From: Dactylosporangium roseum | GTDB taxonomy: Bacteria > Actinomycetota > Actinomycetes > Mycobacteriales > Micromonosporaceae | Assembly: GCF_025264685.1 (NCBI RefSeq) | Contig: NZ_CP073721.1 | Span: 6,155,501 to 6,219,500, forward strand | Length of the DNA: 64,000 bases | Reading direction: 5' to 3' | Part shown: one piece after another, positions 40,584 to 49,080 of the stretch | Numbering within the stretch: position 1 is the stretch's first letter | Layout of the letters: every line of letters starts with the position of its first letter | Notes under the pieces: generated by a model | What the model was told of the DNA's origin: nothing | Database searches by the model: none | The model's input: only the letters and a program-made list of their open reading frames with translations | Position numbers and translations under genes: made by a program

Positions 40584-41759
40584 ATGACGGAACACGGCCC
40601 CCGGGTGGGCGTCCTCGGCTCGTACGGCGGCTACAACCTCGGCGATGAAGCCATTCTGACCAGCTTGCTGACCGACCTGCGAGCACGCCGGCCCGACACG
40701 GACGTCCTGGTGCTTTCGCGCGACCCCGAACACACCGCACGGGCACATCCGGACGTCACCGTGGCGCCGTGGGAGGGCGTGAGCCGCGACCGGACCGCGG
40801 AGGCCTTGGCCCGGCTCGATCTGCTGGTCCTCGGCGGTGGCGGGATTCTGTACGACACGGAGGCCCGCCGGTACCTCCGCGTCGTACGCACCGCGCAGGA
40901 ACAACGGGTGCCGGTGTTCACGTACGCGCTGGGCGCCGGCCCGCTCACCGAGGACCTCGACTGCGCCATGACCCGCGAGACGCTGTCCGCCGCGATGGAG
41001 GTGACAGTCCGGGACGAAGAGTCCAAGGTCGCCCTCGAGGAGGCCGGGGTGACCAGCCGGGTGACCGTGACCGCGGACCCGGCGCTGCTGCTGCAACCGG
41101 AGGAGTTCAACATCGGCATCCTGCACGACTCCCTCCCGCCGGGCCGGCGGGTGGTCGGGATGAGTGTCCGTGAACCGGGGCGCGCCGCCCAGCACCTGGC
41201 CGCCGACGAGTATCACCAGTTGCTCGCCCACGTCGGGGACTTCATCGTCCACCGGCTCGACGCGGCGCTGCTGTTCGTGCCCATGGAGCGCTCCGACATA
41301 CGGCACGCGCACGCGGTGCTGTCCCGCATGACGGCGGCGGAGCACTGCCGGGTGCTGCACGGTGAGTTCCGGCCCGGACAGATTCTCGACCTCATGCGGC
41401 ACCTCGACCTGGCGGTCGGCATGCGGCTGCACTTCCTGATCTTCGCGGCGCTCTCCGGAGTGCCGTTGCTCGCACTGCCGTACGCCGGAAAGGTGTTCGA
41501 CTTCGCCCAGCGCATCGGCGCGCCCGTTCCCCGGGGTGTGGTACGGGAGGCGGCCGGGCCGCTGCTGGCGCAGGTCGATCGGCTGTGGGACGAGCGACCG
41601 CAGCGGCTGGAGGACATCGCGGCTCGCGTGGCGGCGCTGCGGCAACGCGCGACGGAGACCGGCCGGCGCCTCGGCGCGCAGCTCGACCGGATCGCGCCGC
41701 AACTGTCGACCTTCAACGGCTACAAGGCGACGCCGGCGCCGGAACGGGTGGCGACGTGA
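40584..41759 (+). CDS. Polysaccharide pyruvyl transferase-family protein (CsaB-like)
   Basis: 391 aa. The N-terminus VGVLGSYGGYNLGDEAILTSLLTDLRARRP is the family signature, with LLVLGGGGILYD, FTYALGAGPLT, VRDEESKVAL and the C-terminal half VGMRLHFLIFAALSGVPLLALPYAGKVFDFA. The family transfers pyruvate from phosphoenolpyruvate to sugars in wall polymers. AAGGAGG precedes the ATG. Its stop overlaps a GTG that opens the tandem array before the oxidoreductase gene. Confidence 0.88.
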   Translation: MTEHGPRVGVLGSYGGYNLGDEAILTSLLTDLRARRPDTDVLVLSRDPEHTARAHPDVTVAPWEGVSRDRTAEALARLDLLVLGGGGILYDTEARRYLRVVRTAQEQRVPVFTYALGAGPLTEDLDCAMTRETLSAAMEVTVRDEESKVALEEAGVTSRVTVTADPALLLQPEEFNIGILHDSLPPGRRVVGMSVREPGRAAQHLAADEYHQLLAHVGDFIVHRLDAALLFVPMERSDIRHAHAVLSRMTAAEHCRVLHGEFRPGQILDLMRHLDLAVGMRLHFLIFAALSGVPLLALPYAGKVFDFAQRIGAPVPRGVVREAAGPLLAQVDRLWDERPQRLEDIAARVAALRQRATETGRRLGAQLDRIAPQLSTFNGYKATPAPERVAT

Positions 41760-42067
41760 CCGGTCCGGAGCGCAGCGGAGGCCGCGTGACCGGTCCGGAG
41801 CGCAGCGGAGGGGCCGGTCACCATGGGCTCAGTGCGGAGGTCGGGCGGCCGGAGCGCAGCGGAGGCCGCGTGACCGGTCCGGAGCGCAGCGGAGGCCGCG
41901 TGACCGGTCCGGAGCGCAGCGGAGGGGCCGGTCACCATGGGCTCAGTGCGGAGGTCGGGCGGCCGGAGCGCAGCGGAGGCCGCGTGACCGGTCCGGAGCG
42001 CAGCGGAGGGGCCGGTCACCATGGGCTCAGTGCGGAGGTCGGGCGGCCGGAGCGCAGCGGAGGCCGC
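41756..42067 (+). repeat. Tandem array of translation-start modules (units A-B-A-B-B)
   Basis: Unit A is 30 bp and unit B is 84 bp; B repeats most of A with a 39-base insert. Units lie at 41756, 41786, 41870, 41900 and 41984, and the array ends exactly at the ATG 42068. Each unit begins GTGACCGG. Five starts (41786, 41870, 41900, 41984, 42068) are preceded by GGAGG and four bases. CGGAGCGCAGCGGAGG occurs eight times. All units are multiples of three, so the array is open in the oxidoreductase frame. Confidence 0.9.
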
Positions 42068-43483
42068 ATGACCGGACTGCGCGCGCCGGCCGGGCTGCCG
42101 AAGGTGCAGCTACCGCCGCGCTCCGCTGTGCACGGCGGGCACTCCGAGGTCCTGGTGGTGGGCGGCGGTCCGGCCGGTTTCGGAGCCGCCATGGGAGCGG
42201 CCGCGGCGGGCGCCGAGGTGGTGCTCGTCGAGCGGTACGGCTTTCTCGGCGGCAACGCGACCGCAGCGCTCGTCATGCCGCTGATGAGCTTCCACAACGA
42301 GATCAAGCAGGCGGTCGCCGGCGAGGACAACCGGCTGCTGCCGACCGATCACGGTGAGGGCGAGCCGGTCGTGGCCGGGGTGCTGTGGATGCTGCTCGAC
42401 CGGCTCGTCCGGGCCGGCGGCGCGATCCAGCCGACCAAGGACACCGGCTACACCGTGCCGTTCGATCCGGAGATCTTCAAGCTCGTCACGTACGACATGC
42501 TGGCGGGTTGCGGGGTGCGGCTGCTGCTGCACTCGTTCGCGTCCGACTGCACGACGCTGCCCGACGGCGGGTCGCGGTGCGTGTTCGAGACCAAGTCCGG
42601 CCCGGTCGTGCTCGACGCCGACGTCGTCATCGACTGCACCGGCGACGGCGACCTGGCCGCGGCGGCCGGCGCCCCCTACGAGATCGGGCGCCCCGAGGAC
42701 GGGCTGACCCAGCCGATGACACTGATGTTCCGCGTCGGCAACTTCCACCGCGAGGAATTCCTGGAGTACGTCCGGGAGCACCCCGACCAGTGGCGGGGCG
42801 TGCACGGGCTGTGGGACCTGATCCGGATCGCCCGCGACGCCGGTGAGCTGGACCTGCCGCGGGAAGACGTCCTGTTCTTCGCCACGCCGCACCCGGACGA
42901 GGTCTCGGTCAACTCCACGCGCTTCGGCGGCCTGGGGATCAGCGTCTGGGACCTGACGCGGGCCGAACTGGTCACCCACCACCAGATGGCACAGATCGCC
43001 CGTTTCCTGCACAATCGGGTGCCGGGCTTCGGCGACGCCTACGTCATCCAGAGCGGCGTGCAGGTCGGCGTGCGGGAGACCCGCCGTGTCCTCGGCGACT
43101 ACCAGTTGACCGGCGAAGACGTGCTGAGCGCGCGGAACTTCGACGACGTGATCGCGCGCGGCGCGTATCCGGTCGACATCCACAACCCCAACGGACGGGG
43201 CACGATCCTGCGCCGGCTGCCGCGGGGCGCCTCCTACGACATCCCGCTGCGCAGCCTGCTCCCGCGCGACGTCGACGGCCTGCTGGTCGCCGGGCGGTGC
43301 ATCTCCGGCGACCATGTGGCGCACAGCTCGTACCGCATCATGCCGATCTCGATGGCCACGGGTCAGGCGGCCGGTGTGTGCGCCGCGCTCGCCTCCCGCA
43401 CCGGCAAGGCGCCCCGCGAGATCTCGGCGGAACAGGTGCAGCGGGTGCTGCGGGCCCAGGGGGCGAGTCTGCCCGGGCCGTAG
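42068..43483 (+). CDS. FAD-dependent oxidoreductase (FAD_oxidored type)
   Basis: 471 aa. The dinucleotide motif is EVLVVGGGPAGFGAAMGAAAAGAEVVLVERYGFLGGNAT, with DVVIDCTGDGDLAAAAGAP in the middle and DGLLVAGRCISGDHVAHSSYRIMPISMATGQAAGVCAALA at the end. This matches proteins of the FAD_oxidored family, whose substrates are poorly known. ATG 42068 has GGAGG four bases before it and is the last of six in-frame starts. Initiation at the upstream GTGs would add up to 104 low-complexity residues. Confidence 0.88.
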   Translation: MTGLRAPAGLPKVQLPPRSAVHGGHSEVLVVGGGPAGFGAAMGAAAAGAEVVLVERYGFLGGNATAALVMPLMSFHNEIKQAVAGEDNRLLPTDHGEGEPVVAGVLWMLLDRLVRAGGAIQPTKDTGYTVPFDPEIFKLVTYDMLAGCGVRLLLHSFASDCTTLPDGGSRCVFETKSGPVVLDADVVIDCTGDGDLAAAAGAPYEIGRPEDGLTQPMTLMFRVGNFHREEFLEYVREHPDQWRGVHGLWDLIRIARDAGELDLPREDVLFFATPHPDEVSVNSTRFGGLGISVWDLTRAELVTHHQMAQIARFLHNRVPGFGDAYVIQSGVQVGVRETRRVLGDYQLTGEDVLSARNFDDVIARGAYPVDIHNPNGRGTILRRLPRGASYDIPLRSLLPRDVDGLLVAGRCISGDHVAHSSYRIMPISMATGQAAGVCAALASRTGKAPREISAEQVQRVLRAQGASLPGP

Positions 43484-43518
43484 GCCGACCGCGACCCGGT
43501 ATCCGCGGCGTCGAGCTG

Positions 43519-43538
43519 ACCGTGACGTCGGTCACGGT
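43519..43538. promoter_or_regulatory. Palindrome in the oxidoreductase/membrane-protein gap
   Basis: ACCGTGAC, GTCG, GTCACGGT: perfect 8-bp arms. It lies 36 bases after the oxidoreductase stop and 150 bases before the next gene, so it is either an operator for that gene or a small hairpin. Confidence 0.35.
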
Positions 43539-43689
43539 GCGGTTCGAGCACGGCGGCGACAACGGCGGCCGGCCACCGCCGGTTCCTGGGCGATCGGCTC
43601 GCCGGCCGGTCCGGCCCGACGATCCGGCGGGCAACGTCGATATCCGAAACGGGGCTGTGTGAACCGTCCCGATGCGTCAGGATCGATGG

Positions 43690-44709
43690 ATGGCGACCAC
43701 CGTCATCGAACGCACCACCCCGACCCGGCCGGTCTCCACACACCGGCGTGACCTGCTCGTGGCGCTCGCCACGCTGTGGCTGGCCGGCGGCCTCTACCTC
43801 GACGGCTGGGCCCACTCCCACGTGCCGGAGCTGGAGACGTTCTTCACGCCGTGGCACGGGGTGCTCTACAGCGGTTACGCGGTGCTGGCGCTGGCGCTGG
43901 TCCCACCGGCGCTCTGGCGCGGCCGGCCGGTGGGACCGGTCCGCGACTGGTTCCCGGCCGGCTACGGCCTCGGCGTCCTGGGCGCCGTGCTCTTCGCCGT
44001 CGGCGGCGCCGCCGACCTGGTGTGGCACACGCTGCTCGGCATCGAGGTCAACCTCGAGGCGCTGCTCAGCCCGCCGCATCTGCTCCTGCTCACCGCCGGC
44101 TCGCTGATGATCGCCACCCCGGTCCGCGCGGCGGCCGCGAAGCGGTCCGGTCCGGGCCTGGCCGGTGACGTGCCGGTGCTCACCTGCATGCTCAGCGCGA
44201 CCGCGGTGGCCGCCTTCTTCCTGAGCTACCTGTCGCCGTTCACCGACGCGCCGGCCGGCTCCGGCGGGTTCCGCGACGCTCAGGTGCTCGGCCTGGCGCA
44301 GTACCTCACCTACTCCGTCCTCATGGTCGGCGCGGCGCTCTTCGTGTGGAGCCGCCTGGGCCGTGTCCCGGCGGGCCTGATCACGCTGGTGGTGACGGCG
44401 GCGGCGGTGCCCAACGGCGTGTTCCGCGACTTCGAGCATCTGTCCGCCCAGTTGTACCCGCTGATCGGCGCCGTCCTGGCCGACGTCGCCGTCCGGTGGG
44501 TCGCGACAAGGCGCGGACGGCTGGTGCCGCCGGCCGTCGGCGTGCTGATCCCGCTGCTGGTCTGGCCGACCCACCTGATCGGCGTCCAGGCCTCGCTGGG
44601 CGTGACCTGGACGGAGGAGCTGTGGAGCGGTGTGGTCGTGCTGACGGCGCTGGCCGGCGCGGTCCTGGGCGGTCTGTTCCTGCCCCGCACGGCGCCGGAC
44701 GCCGAGTAG
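43690..44709 (+). CDS. Polytopic membrane protein of unknown function
   Basis: 339 aa with about eight membrane segments. Histidines sit at membrane edges in the first half: WAHSHVPELETFFTPWHGVLYSG, LVWHTLLGIEVNLEALLSPPHLLLL, which could bind metal or haem. The rest (LGLAQYLTYSVLMVGAALFVW, FEHLSAQLYPLIGAVLADVAV) is unremarkable. ATG 43690 has AGGA 7 bases upstream. I do not recognise the family. The phosphopantetheinyl transferase gene follows by 21 bases but has its own promoter. Confidence 0.65.
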   Translation: MATTVIERTTPTRPVSTHRRDLLVALATLWLAGGLYLDGWAHSHVPELETFFTPWHGVLYSGYAVLALALVPPALWRGRPVGPVRDWFPAGYGLGVLGAVLFAVGGAADLVWHTLLGIEVNLEALLSPPHLLLLTAGSLMIATPVRAAAAKRSGPGLAGDVPVLTCMLSATAVAAFFLSYLSPFTDAPAGSGGFRDAQVLGLAQYLTYSVLMVGAALFVWSRLGRVPAGLITLVVTAAAVPNGVFRDFEHLSAQLYPLIGAVLADVAVRWVATRRGRLVPPAVGVLIPLLVWPTHLIGVQASLGVTWTEELWSGVVVLTALAGAVLGGLFLPRTAPDAE

Positions 44710-44717
44710 ACCCCGGC

Positions 44718-44723
44718 TACGGT
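44718..44723 (+). promoter_or_regulatory. -10 element TACGGT of the phosphopantetheinyl transferase gene
   Basis: Seven bases separate it from GTG 44731. Confidence 0.5.
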
Positions 44724-44730
44724 CGACGCC

Positions 44731-45378
44731 GTGCGTGATCTGCTCCCCGAGTTCGTCGCCGTCGAGACGGCGTCCGAGGCCGACTACGCCGGCGAGCTGC
44801 TGCCGGCGGAGGCCGCCGGGCTGAGCGCCCGCGCGGTCGAGAGCCGCCGCCGCGAGTTCACCGCCGGCCGGGTCTGCGCGCGGCGTGCCCTGCGCCGCCT
44901 GGGCATCGACGGCCACCCGTTGCCCACTTCGGACAGCCGGGCGCCGATCTGGCCGCCGGGCACGACCGGCAGCATCACCCATACCGCCGGCTACTGCGCG
45001 GCGGCCGTTGCACGCGACCCCGACGTCCGGGCCGTCGGCATCGACGCCGAGCGCCGGACGATCCTGCCCGTCGGCGTGCGCCGGGCCATCTGCCTGCCCG
45101 AGGAACTCGCCTGGTGCGCCGAGCGGTCCGGCGAGGACTGGTGGCCGGCCGTGCACTTCAGCGCCAAGGAGGTCGTGTACAAGCTGTGGTCGCCGATCGT
45201 GGGCACCTGGCTCGACTTCCACGACGCCCACCTGACGATCGACGTGGTGGCCGGCACCTTCGAGGCGCGTATCCTGCCGTCCCACCTGGCGAAGACGCCG
45301 GGCGCCCCGTCCCGCTTCGAGGGCCGCTTCCACGTGACCCCGGACCTCATCCGCACCGCCGGCGTGGTGGTCCGCTGA
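44731..45378 (+). CDS. 4'-phosphopantetheinyl transferase, Sfp type
   Basis: 215 aa. It moves the phosphopantetheine arm of CoA onto carrier proteins of polyketide, peptide or fatty-acid synthases. Motifs are AGRVCARRAL, SITHTAGYCAAAVA, VGIDAE with the Mg2+ ligands Asp105 and Glu107, and FSAKEVVYKLW (143-153). No carrier-protein gene is within the window, so it probably serves synthases elsewhere. GTG 44731 is leaderless by the -10 spacing. Confidence 0.92.
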   Translation: MRDLLPEFVAVETASEADYAGELLPAEAAGLSARAVESRRREFTAGRVCARRALRRLGIDGHPLPTSDSRAPIWPPGTTGSITHTAGYCAAAVARDPDVRAVGIDAERRTILPVGVRRAICLPEELAWCAERSGEDWWPAVHFSAKEVVYKLWSPIVGTWLDFHDAHLTIDVVAGTFEARILPSHLAKTPGAPSRFEGRFHVTPDLIRTAGVVVR

Positions 45379-45491
45379 CCGCCGCGGGCGCCGTGCCGAT
45401 ATCCTCCGTGCGTCAGCCTGATCTGATCGTCCGCGAGTCCGGCGGCCACCCACGGGGCCGCCGGGCCTCGACCCGGAAGGTGCGGTGACCG

Positions 45492-46217
45492 ATGCGCGTG
45501 GCGCTGTTCGTCACGTGCCTCGCCGACGCGATGTTCCCGCAGGTCGGCAAGGCCACCGTCGAGCTGATCGAGCGGCTCGGGCACGAGGTGGTGTTCCCCG
45601 AGGCGCAGACGTGCTGCGGGCAGATGCACATCAACACGGGGTACCGTCGCGACGCCGTCCGCCTCGTGGAGCACCACGTCCGCACCTTCGACCCGTTCGA
45701 CGCGATCGTCGCGCCGTCCGGCTCCTGCGTCGGCTCGGTCCGCCACCAGCACGCCGAGGTCGCCCGCCGGGCCGGGAAGGCGCAGCTCACCTCGCGCGCC
45801 GAGGACGTGGCCGCGCGCACCCACGAGCTGTCCGAGTTCCTGGTCGACGTCCTCGGGGTCACCGACGTCGGCGCACGCTACCCGCACCGGGTCACCTACC
45901 ACCCGACCTGCCACTCGCTGCGCATGCTGCGCGTCGGCGACCGGCCGCTGCGGCTGCTGCGGGAGGTCCGCGGCATCGACCTGGTCGAGCTGCCCGAGGC
46001 CGAGCAGTGCTGCGGCTTCGGCGGCACGTTCGCGCTGAAGAACGCCGACACGTCCGCGGCGATGCTCGCCGACAAGCTGCGCAACGTGCTGTCCACCTCG
46101 GCCGAGTTCGTGTCGGCGGGTGACTCGTCCTGCCTCATGCACATCGGTGGCGGGCTCTCCCGGCTGTCGGTGGAGACACGTCCCGTACACCTCGCGGAGA
46201 TCCTGGCGGCGACATGA
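45492..46217 (+). CDS. lutA: L-lactate utilisation protein LutA (Fe-S oxidoreductase subunit)
   Basis: 241 aa. It contains two CCG domains, QTCCGQMHINTGYR near 38 and EQCCGFGGTFALKN near 174, with the Cys clusters that bind Fe-S. With LutB and LutC it oxidises L-lactate to pyruvate. ATG 45492 follows GGAAGG at about 11 bases. Upstream TATCCT near 45400 would give a leader of about 85 bases. The lutB start overlaps its stop (ATGA). Confidence 0.92.
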   Translation: MRVALFVTCLADAMFPQVGKATVELIERLGHEVVFPEAQTCCGQMHINTGYRRDAVRLVEHHVRTFDPFDAIVAPSGSCVGSVRHQHAEVARRAGKAQLTSRAEDVAARTHELSEFLVDVLGVTDVGARYPHRVTYHPTCHSLRMLRVGDRPLRLLREVRGIDLVELPEAEQCCGFGGTFALKNADTSAAMLADKLRNVLSTSAEFVSAGDSSCLMHIGGGLSRLSVETRPVHLAEILAAT

Positions 46218-47689
46218 CGACCTTCCTCGGTATGCCCACGGTCGCCCCGCGCGGCGTCGGACAGTTGCGCGGCGACGAGCCGTTCCCGGCCGCGGCCCGC
46301 AAGGCGCTGGCCGACGACCAGTTGCGGCGCAATCTCGGCCACGCCACCCGCACGATCCGCGCCAAGCGCGCCGCGGTCGTGGGCGAGGTGCCCGACTGGG
46401 AGGAACTGCGCCGCGCCGGCGAGGCGATCAAGGCCCGCACGATGGCCACCCTGGACACCCAGTTGGAGCGGCTGGAGCGGGAGGTCATCGCCCGCGGCGG
46501 CACGGTCCACTGGGCCCGCGACGCCAACGAGGCCAACCGGATCGTGCTCGACCTGGTCCGGGCCACCGGCGCCGACGAGGTCGTCAAGGTCAAGTCGATG
46601 GCGACCCAGGAGATCGGGCTCAACGAGGCCCTGGCGGCCGGCGGCGTCGCGGCCTGGGAGACCGACCTCGCGGAGCTGATCGTCCAGCTCGGCCACGACA
46701 AGCCCTCACACATCCTGGTGCCGGCCATCCACCGCAACCGCGCGGAGATCCGCGACATCTTCCTGCGCGAGATGCCGGGGGTCGACCCGGACCTGACGGA
46801 CGAGCCGCGCCGGCTGGCCATGGCGGCCCGCGCCCACCTGCGGCGGAAGTTCCTGACGGCGCGGGTCGCCGTGTCGGGCGCCAACTTCGCCGTCGCCGAG
46901 ACCGGGACGCTCGCCGTCGTCGAGTCCGAGGGCAACGGCCGGATGTGCCTGACCCTGCCGCGGACGCTCATCACGGTGATGGGCATCGAGAAGGTCGTCC
47001 CGGCGTGGACCGACCTGGAGGTGTTCCTCCAGCTCCTCCCCCGCTCTTCGACGGGCGAGCGGATGAATCCGTACACGTCGCTGTGGACCGGCGTCACGCC
47101 CGGCGACGGCCCGCGGGAGTTCCACCTCGTCCTGCTCGACAACGGCCGGACCGCGGTCCTCGCCGACGAGGCCGGCCGCTCCGCGCTGCACTGCATCCGG
47201 TGCAGCGCCTGCCTCAACGTCTGCCCGGTGTACGAGCGCACCGGCGGCCACGCCTACGGCTCCGTCTACCCCGGCCCGATCGGCGCGGTGCTGAGCCCCC
47301 AGTTGACCGGCGTCGAGGACAACGCGTCGCTGCCCTACGCCTCCAGCCTCTGCGGCGCCTGCTTCGACGCCTGCCCGGTGCGGATCGACATCCCGAGCCT
47401 GCTCGTCCACCTGCGGGCCGAGCACGTCGAGGAGCGTGCCAAGCGGGCGGTGCCGTCACCCGAGGCCATCGGCATGGCGGCCGGGTCGTGGGTGATGGCC
47501 CGGCCGGGCCGGTTCCGCGGCGCCGAGCGGCTGATGCGGCTGGGGCGGGTCCTGGGCCGGCGGCACGACCGGATCTCGGCGCTGCCGCCGCCGCTGTCGG
47601 CGTGGACGGCGAGCCGCGACCTGCCCCGCCCGCCGGCCCAGACGTTCCGCGAGTGGTGGAAGGCCCGCGCCGCCAGGAGCGCGTCGTGA
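46214..47689 (+). CDS. lutB: L-lactate utilisation protein LutB (ferredoxin-type Fe-S protein)
   Basis: 491 aa. The N-terminal 290 residues form the LUD domain (TMATLDTQLERLEREV, VAVSGANFAVAETGTLAVVESEGNGRM). Two 4Fe-4S clusters are bound by CIRCSACLNVCPVY near 327-340 and CGACFDACPVRID near 380-392. The C-terminal region (SAWTASRDLPRPPAQTFREWWK) is normal for LutB. It is coupled to lutA by a 4-base overlap and to lutC by a GTGA overlap. Confidence 0.93.
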   Translation: MTTFLGMPTVAPRGVGQLRGDEPFPAAARKALADDQLRRNLGHATRTIRAKRAAVVGEVPDWEELRRAGEAIKARTMATLDTQLERLEREVIARGGTVHWARDANEANRIVLDLVRATGADEVVKVKSMATQEIGLNEALAAGGVAAWETDLAELIVQLGHDKPSHILVPAIHRNRAEIRDIFLREMPGVDPDLTDEPRRLAMAARAHLRRKFLTARVAVSGANFAVAETGTLAVVESEGNGRMCLTLPRTLITVMGIEKVVPAWTDLEVFLQLLPRSSTGERMNPYTSLWTGVTPGDGPREFHLVLLDNGRTAVLADEAGRSALHCIRCSACLNVCPVYERTGGHAYGSVYPGPIGAVLSPQLTGVEDNASLPYASSLCGACFDACPVRIDIPSLLVHLRAEHVEERAKRAVPSPEAIGMAAGSWVMARPGRFRGAERLMRLGRVLGRRHDRISALPPPLSAWTASRDLPRPPAQTFREWWKARAARSAS

Positions 47690-48309
47690 CCGCGCGGGAC
47701 GACGTGCTGGCCCGCATCCGCTCGGCGCTCGGGCCCGCCCCGGTCGTTCCGGATCCCCCGCGGGACTACCGCCGGGCCGGCTCGCTGCTCCCCGGCGACC
47801 CGGCGCTCCTCGACCAGTTGGTCGACCGGCTGGAGGACTACAAGGCGACGGTGATCCGCACCTCCCGCGCCGCCCTGGCGGCCGACCTCCGCTCGGCGCT
47901 GGCCGGGGCGCTGCCGGTCGGCGGACGGCTGATCGTGCCGCCGGGCCTGCCGCCCGAGTGGGGTGTCGAGGACGCCGTGGTCGACGACGGCACGCTCGAC
48001 GCGGCGGCCCTCGACGGCATCGCCGGTGTCCTGACCGCGTGCGCGGCGGCGGTGGCCGAGACCGGGACGATCGCCCTCGACGGCGGCCCGGACCAGGGCC
48101 GCCGGGCGATCACGCTGGTTCCCGACCGGCACGTCTGCGTGGTCCGGGCGGACCAGGTCGTCCAGACCGTGCCGGACCTCCTGGCCCGCCTGACCCCGAC
48201 CAACCCGCTGACCCTGATCAGCGGCCCGTCGGCGACGAGCGACATCGAGCTCGACCGCGTCGAGGGCGTCCACGGCCCGCGCACCCTGGTCGTCCTGCTG
48301 GTCCGCTGA
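47686..48309 (+). CDS. lutC: L-lactate utilisation protein LutC
   Basis: 207 aa, LUD domain only: RDDVLARIRSALGPAP at the N-terminus and the box AAVAETGTIALDGGPDQGRRAITLVPDRHVCVV, then LISGPSATSDIELDRVEGVHGPRTLVVLLV. It is the third subunit of the lactate oxidase complex. GTG 47686 overlaps the lutB stop. No GntR-type lut regulator is adjacent. A GC-rich hairpin follows the gene. Confidence 0.92.
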   Translation: MTARDDVLARIRSALGPAPVVPDPPRDYRRAGSLLPGDPALLDQLVDRLEDYKATVIRTSRAALAADLRSALAGALPVGGRLIVPPGLPPEWGVEDAVVDDGTLDAAALDGIAGVLTACAAAVAETGTIALDGGPDQGRRAITLVPDRHVCVVRADQVVQTVPDLLARLTPTNPLTLISGPSATSDIELDRVEGVHGPRTLVVLLVR

Positions 48310-48373
48310 CACCATCGATCGCACGCCGCCGGGTGGCACAGCGGCTCGCTGTCGCCGGGTCACCGGGCCGACG

Positions 48374-48417
48374 CGACCGGGCAGGACCGGGCGCGGGCGG
48401 CGTGGCCCTGCCGGTCG
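48374..48417. terminator. GC-rich hairpin between convergent lutC and radical-SAM genes
   Basis: CGACCGGGCAGG and CCTGCCGGTCG pair with one bulged G around a GC-rich loop, in the 126-base gap between two converging genes. A two-way terminator is likely. Confidence 0.4.
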
Positions 48418-48435
48418 CCGGGCTGCGCCCGATCC

Positions 48436-49080
48436 TCACGGTGCGGGGCTGACCGTGCGCCGGCCGAGATCGTGGAGCAGCGCGTCCAGCGTGTCGTCGT
48501 CGGCCCAGCCGTTGACGGACACGAGACCGTCGGCCGCCACCGTGATCTCCAGGCGGTCCGGGGTCGACCGCGCCGCGGCCAGCAGGTCCGGGAAGCGGTC
48601 GGAGAGGGGCACGAACTCCTGGTTGGTCGAGCCGGCCCACGGGCGGGCGCGGTCCACGAGCCCGGCCACGAACGGGCCGGCGATCAGCAGGTCGGTGGCC
48701 GCCAGCAGCGCCGCCACACCGGTCCGTCCGCCGCGGACGGCCGCGTCGAGCTGCGCCGTGGTGTAGCCCGAAAAGGTCATGACGGAGCGGCCGGCGTCCC
48801 GGACGCCGGCCGCCACCGCGGCGAGCGGGGCGGCGTGGTCGAACGGTTCCCCGCCGAGCAGGGTCAGGCCGTCGGTCTCCTCGGCCAGGACGCGCGCCAG
48901 CAGGTCCGTGGCGGTCCACTCCGCGCCGCCGCGAAACGTCCACAGGTGCGGGTTGAAGCAGCCCGCGCAGTGGATCGTGCAGCCCTGCACCCATACGGCT
49001 GTCCGCTCGCCGGGCCCCTCGGCACGGGTTCGCGCGAGGTACCGCCCGATGCGGACGCGGTCCTCAGAAGTCGAGGACAC
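48436..49080 (-). CDS. 4Fe-4S single-cluster (NrdG-like, radical-SAM-type) protein of the Ycf46 operon
   Basis: 214 aa. Cys34, Cys38 and Cys41 in VQGCTIHCAGCFNPH form the CxxxCxxC cluster site of radical SAM activases. LTLLGGEPF follows and matches the SAM-binding GGE motif. A C-terminal extension (STNQEFVPLSDRF, ITVAADGLVSVNGW) resembles NrdG relatives, but no anaerobic ribonucleotide reductase is nearby. It overlaps the helix-hairpin-helix gene by 17 bases and is the last gene of a five-gene coupled operon. It may activate or modify a partner in that set. Confidence 0.8.
   Translation of the reverse strand: MSSTSEDRVRIGRYLARTRAEGPGERTAVWVQGCTIHCAGCFNPHLWTFRGGAEWTATDLLARVLAEETDGLTLLGGEPFDHAAPLAAVAAGVRDAGRSVMTFSGYTTAQLDAAVRGGRTGVAALLAATDLLIAGPFVAGLVDRARPWAGSTNQEFVPLSDRFPDLLAAARSTPDRLEITVAADGLVSVNGWADDDTLDALLHDLGRRTVSPAP

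Noticed and set aside
41756-42067. CRISPR-like array
   Set aside because: Units follow one another without unique spacers and are in frame with start codons; this is a tandem duplication of translation signals.
41585-42067. Coding extension of the FAD oxidoreductase upstream of 42068
   Set aside because: The extension is low-complexity repeat plus antisense-like overlap with the pyruvyl-transferase gene. The family normally starts at MTGLRAP-like positions, although use of the upstream GTGs cannot be excluded.
48310-48435. Small gene after lutC
   Set aside because: Open frames here have no start with a ribosome-binding site and the tract forms a GC-rich hairpin between convergent genes.
48436-49080. 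Anaerobic ribonucleotide reductase activase (nrdG)
   Set aside because: The cluster motif fits, but no nrdD is present and the gene is embedded in the Ycf46-like operon, so the specific name was not used.
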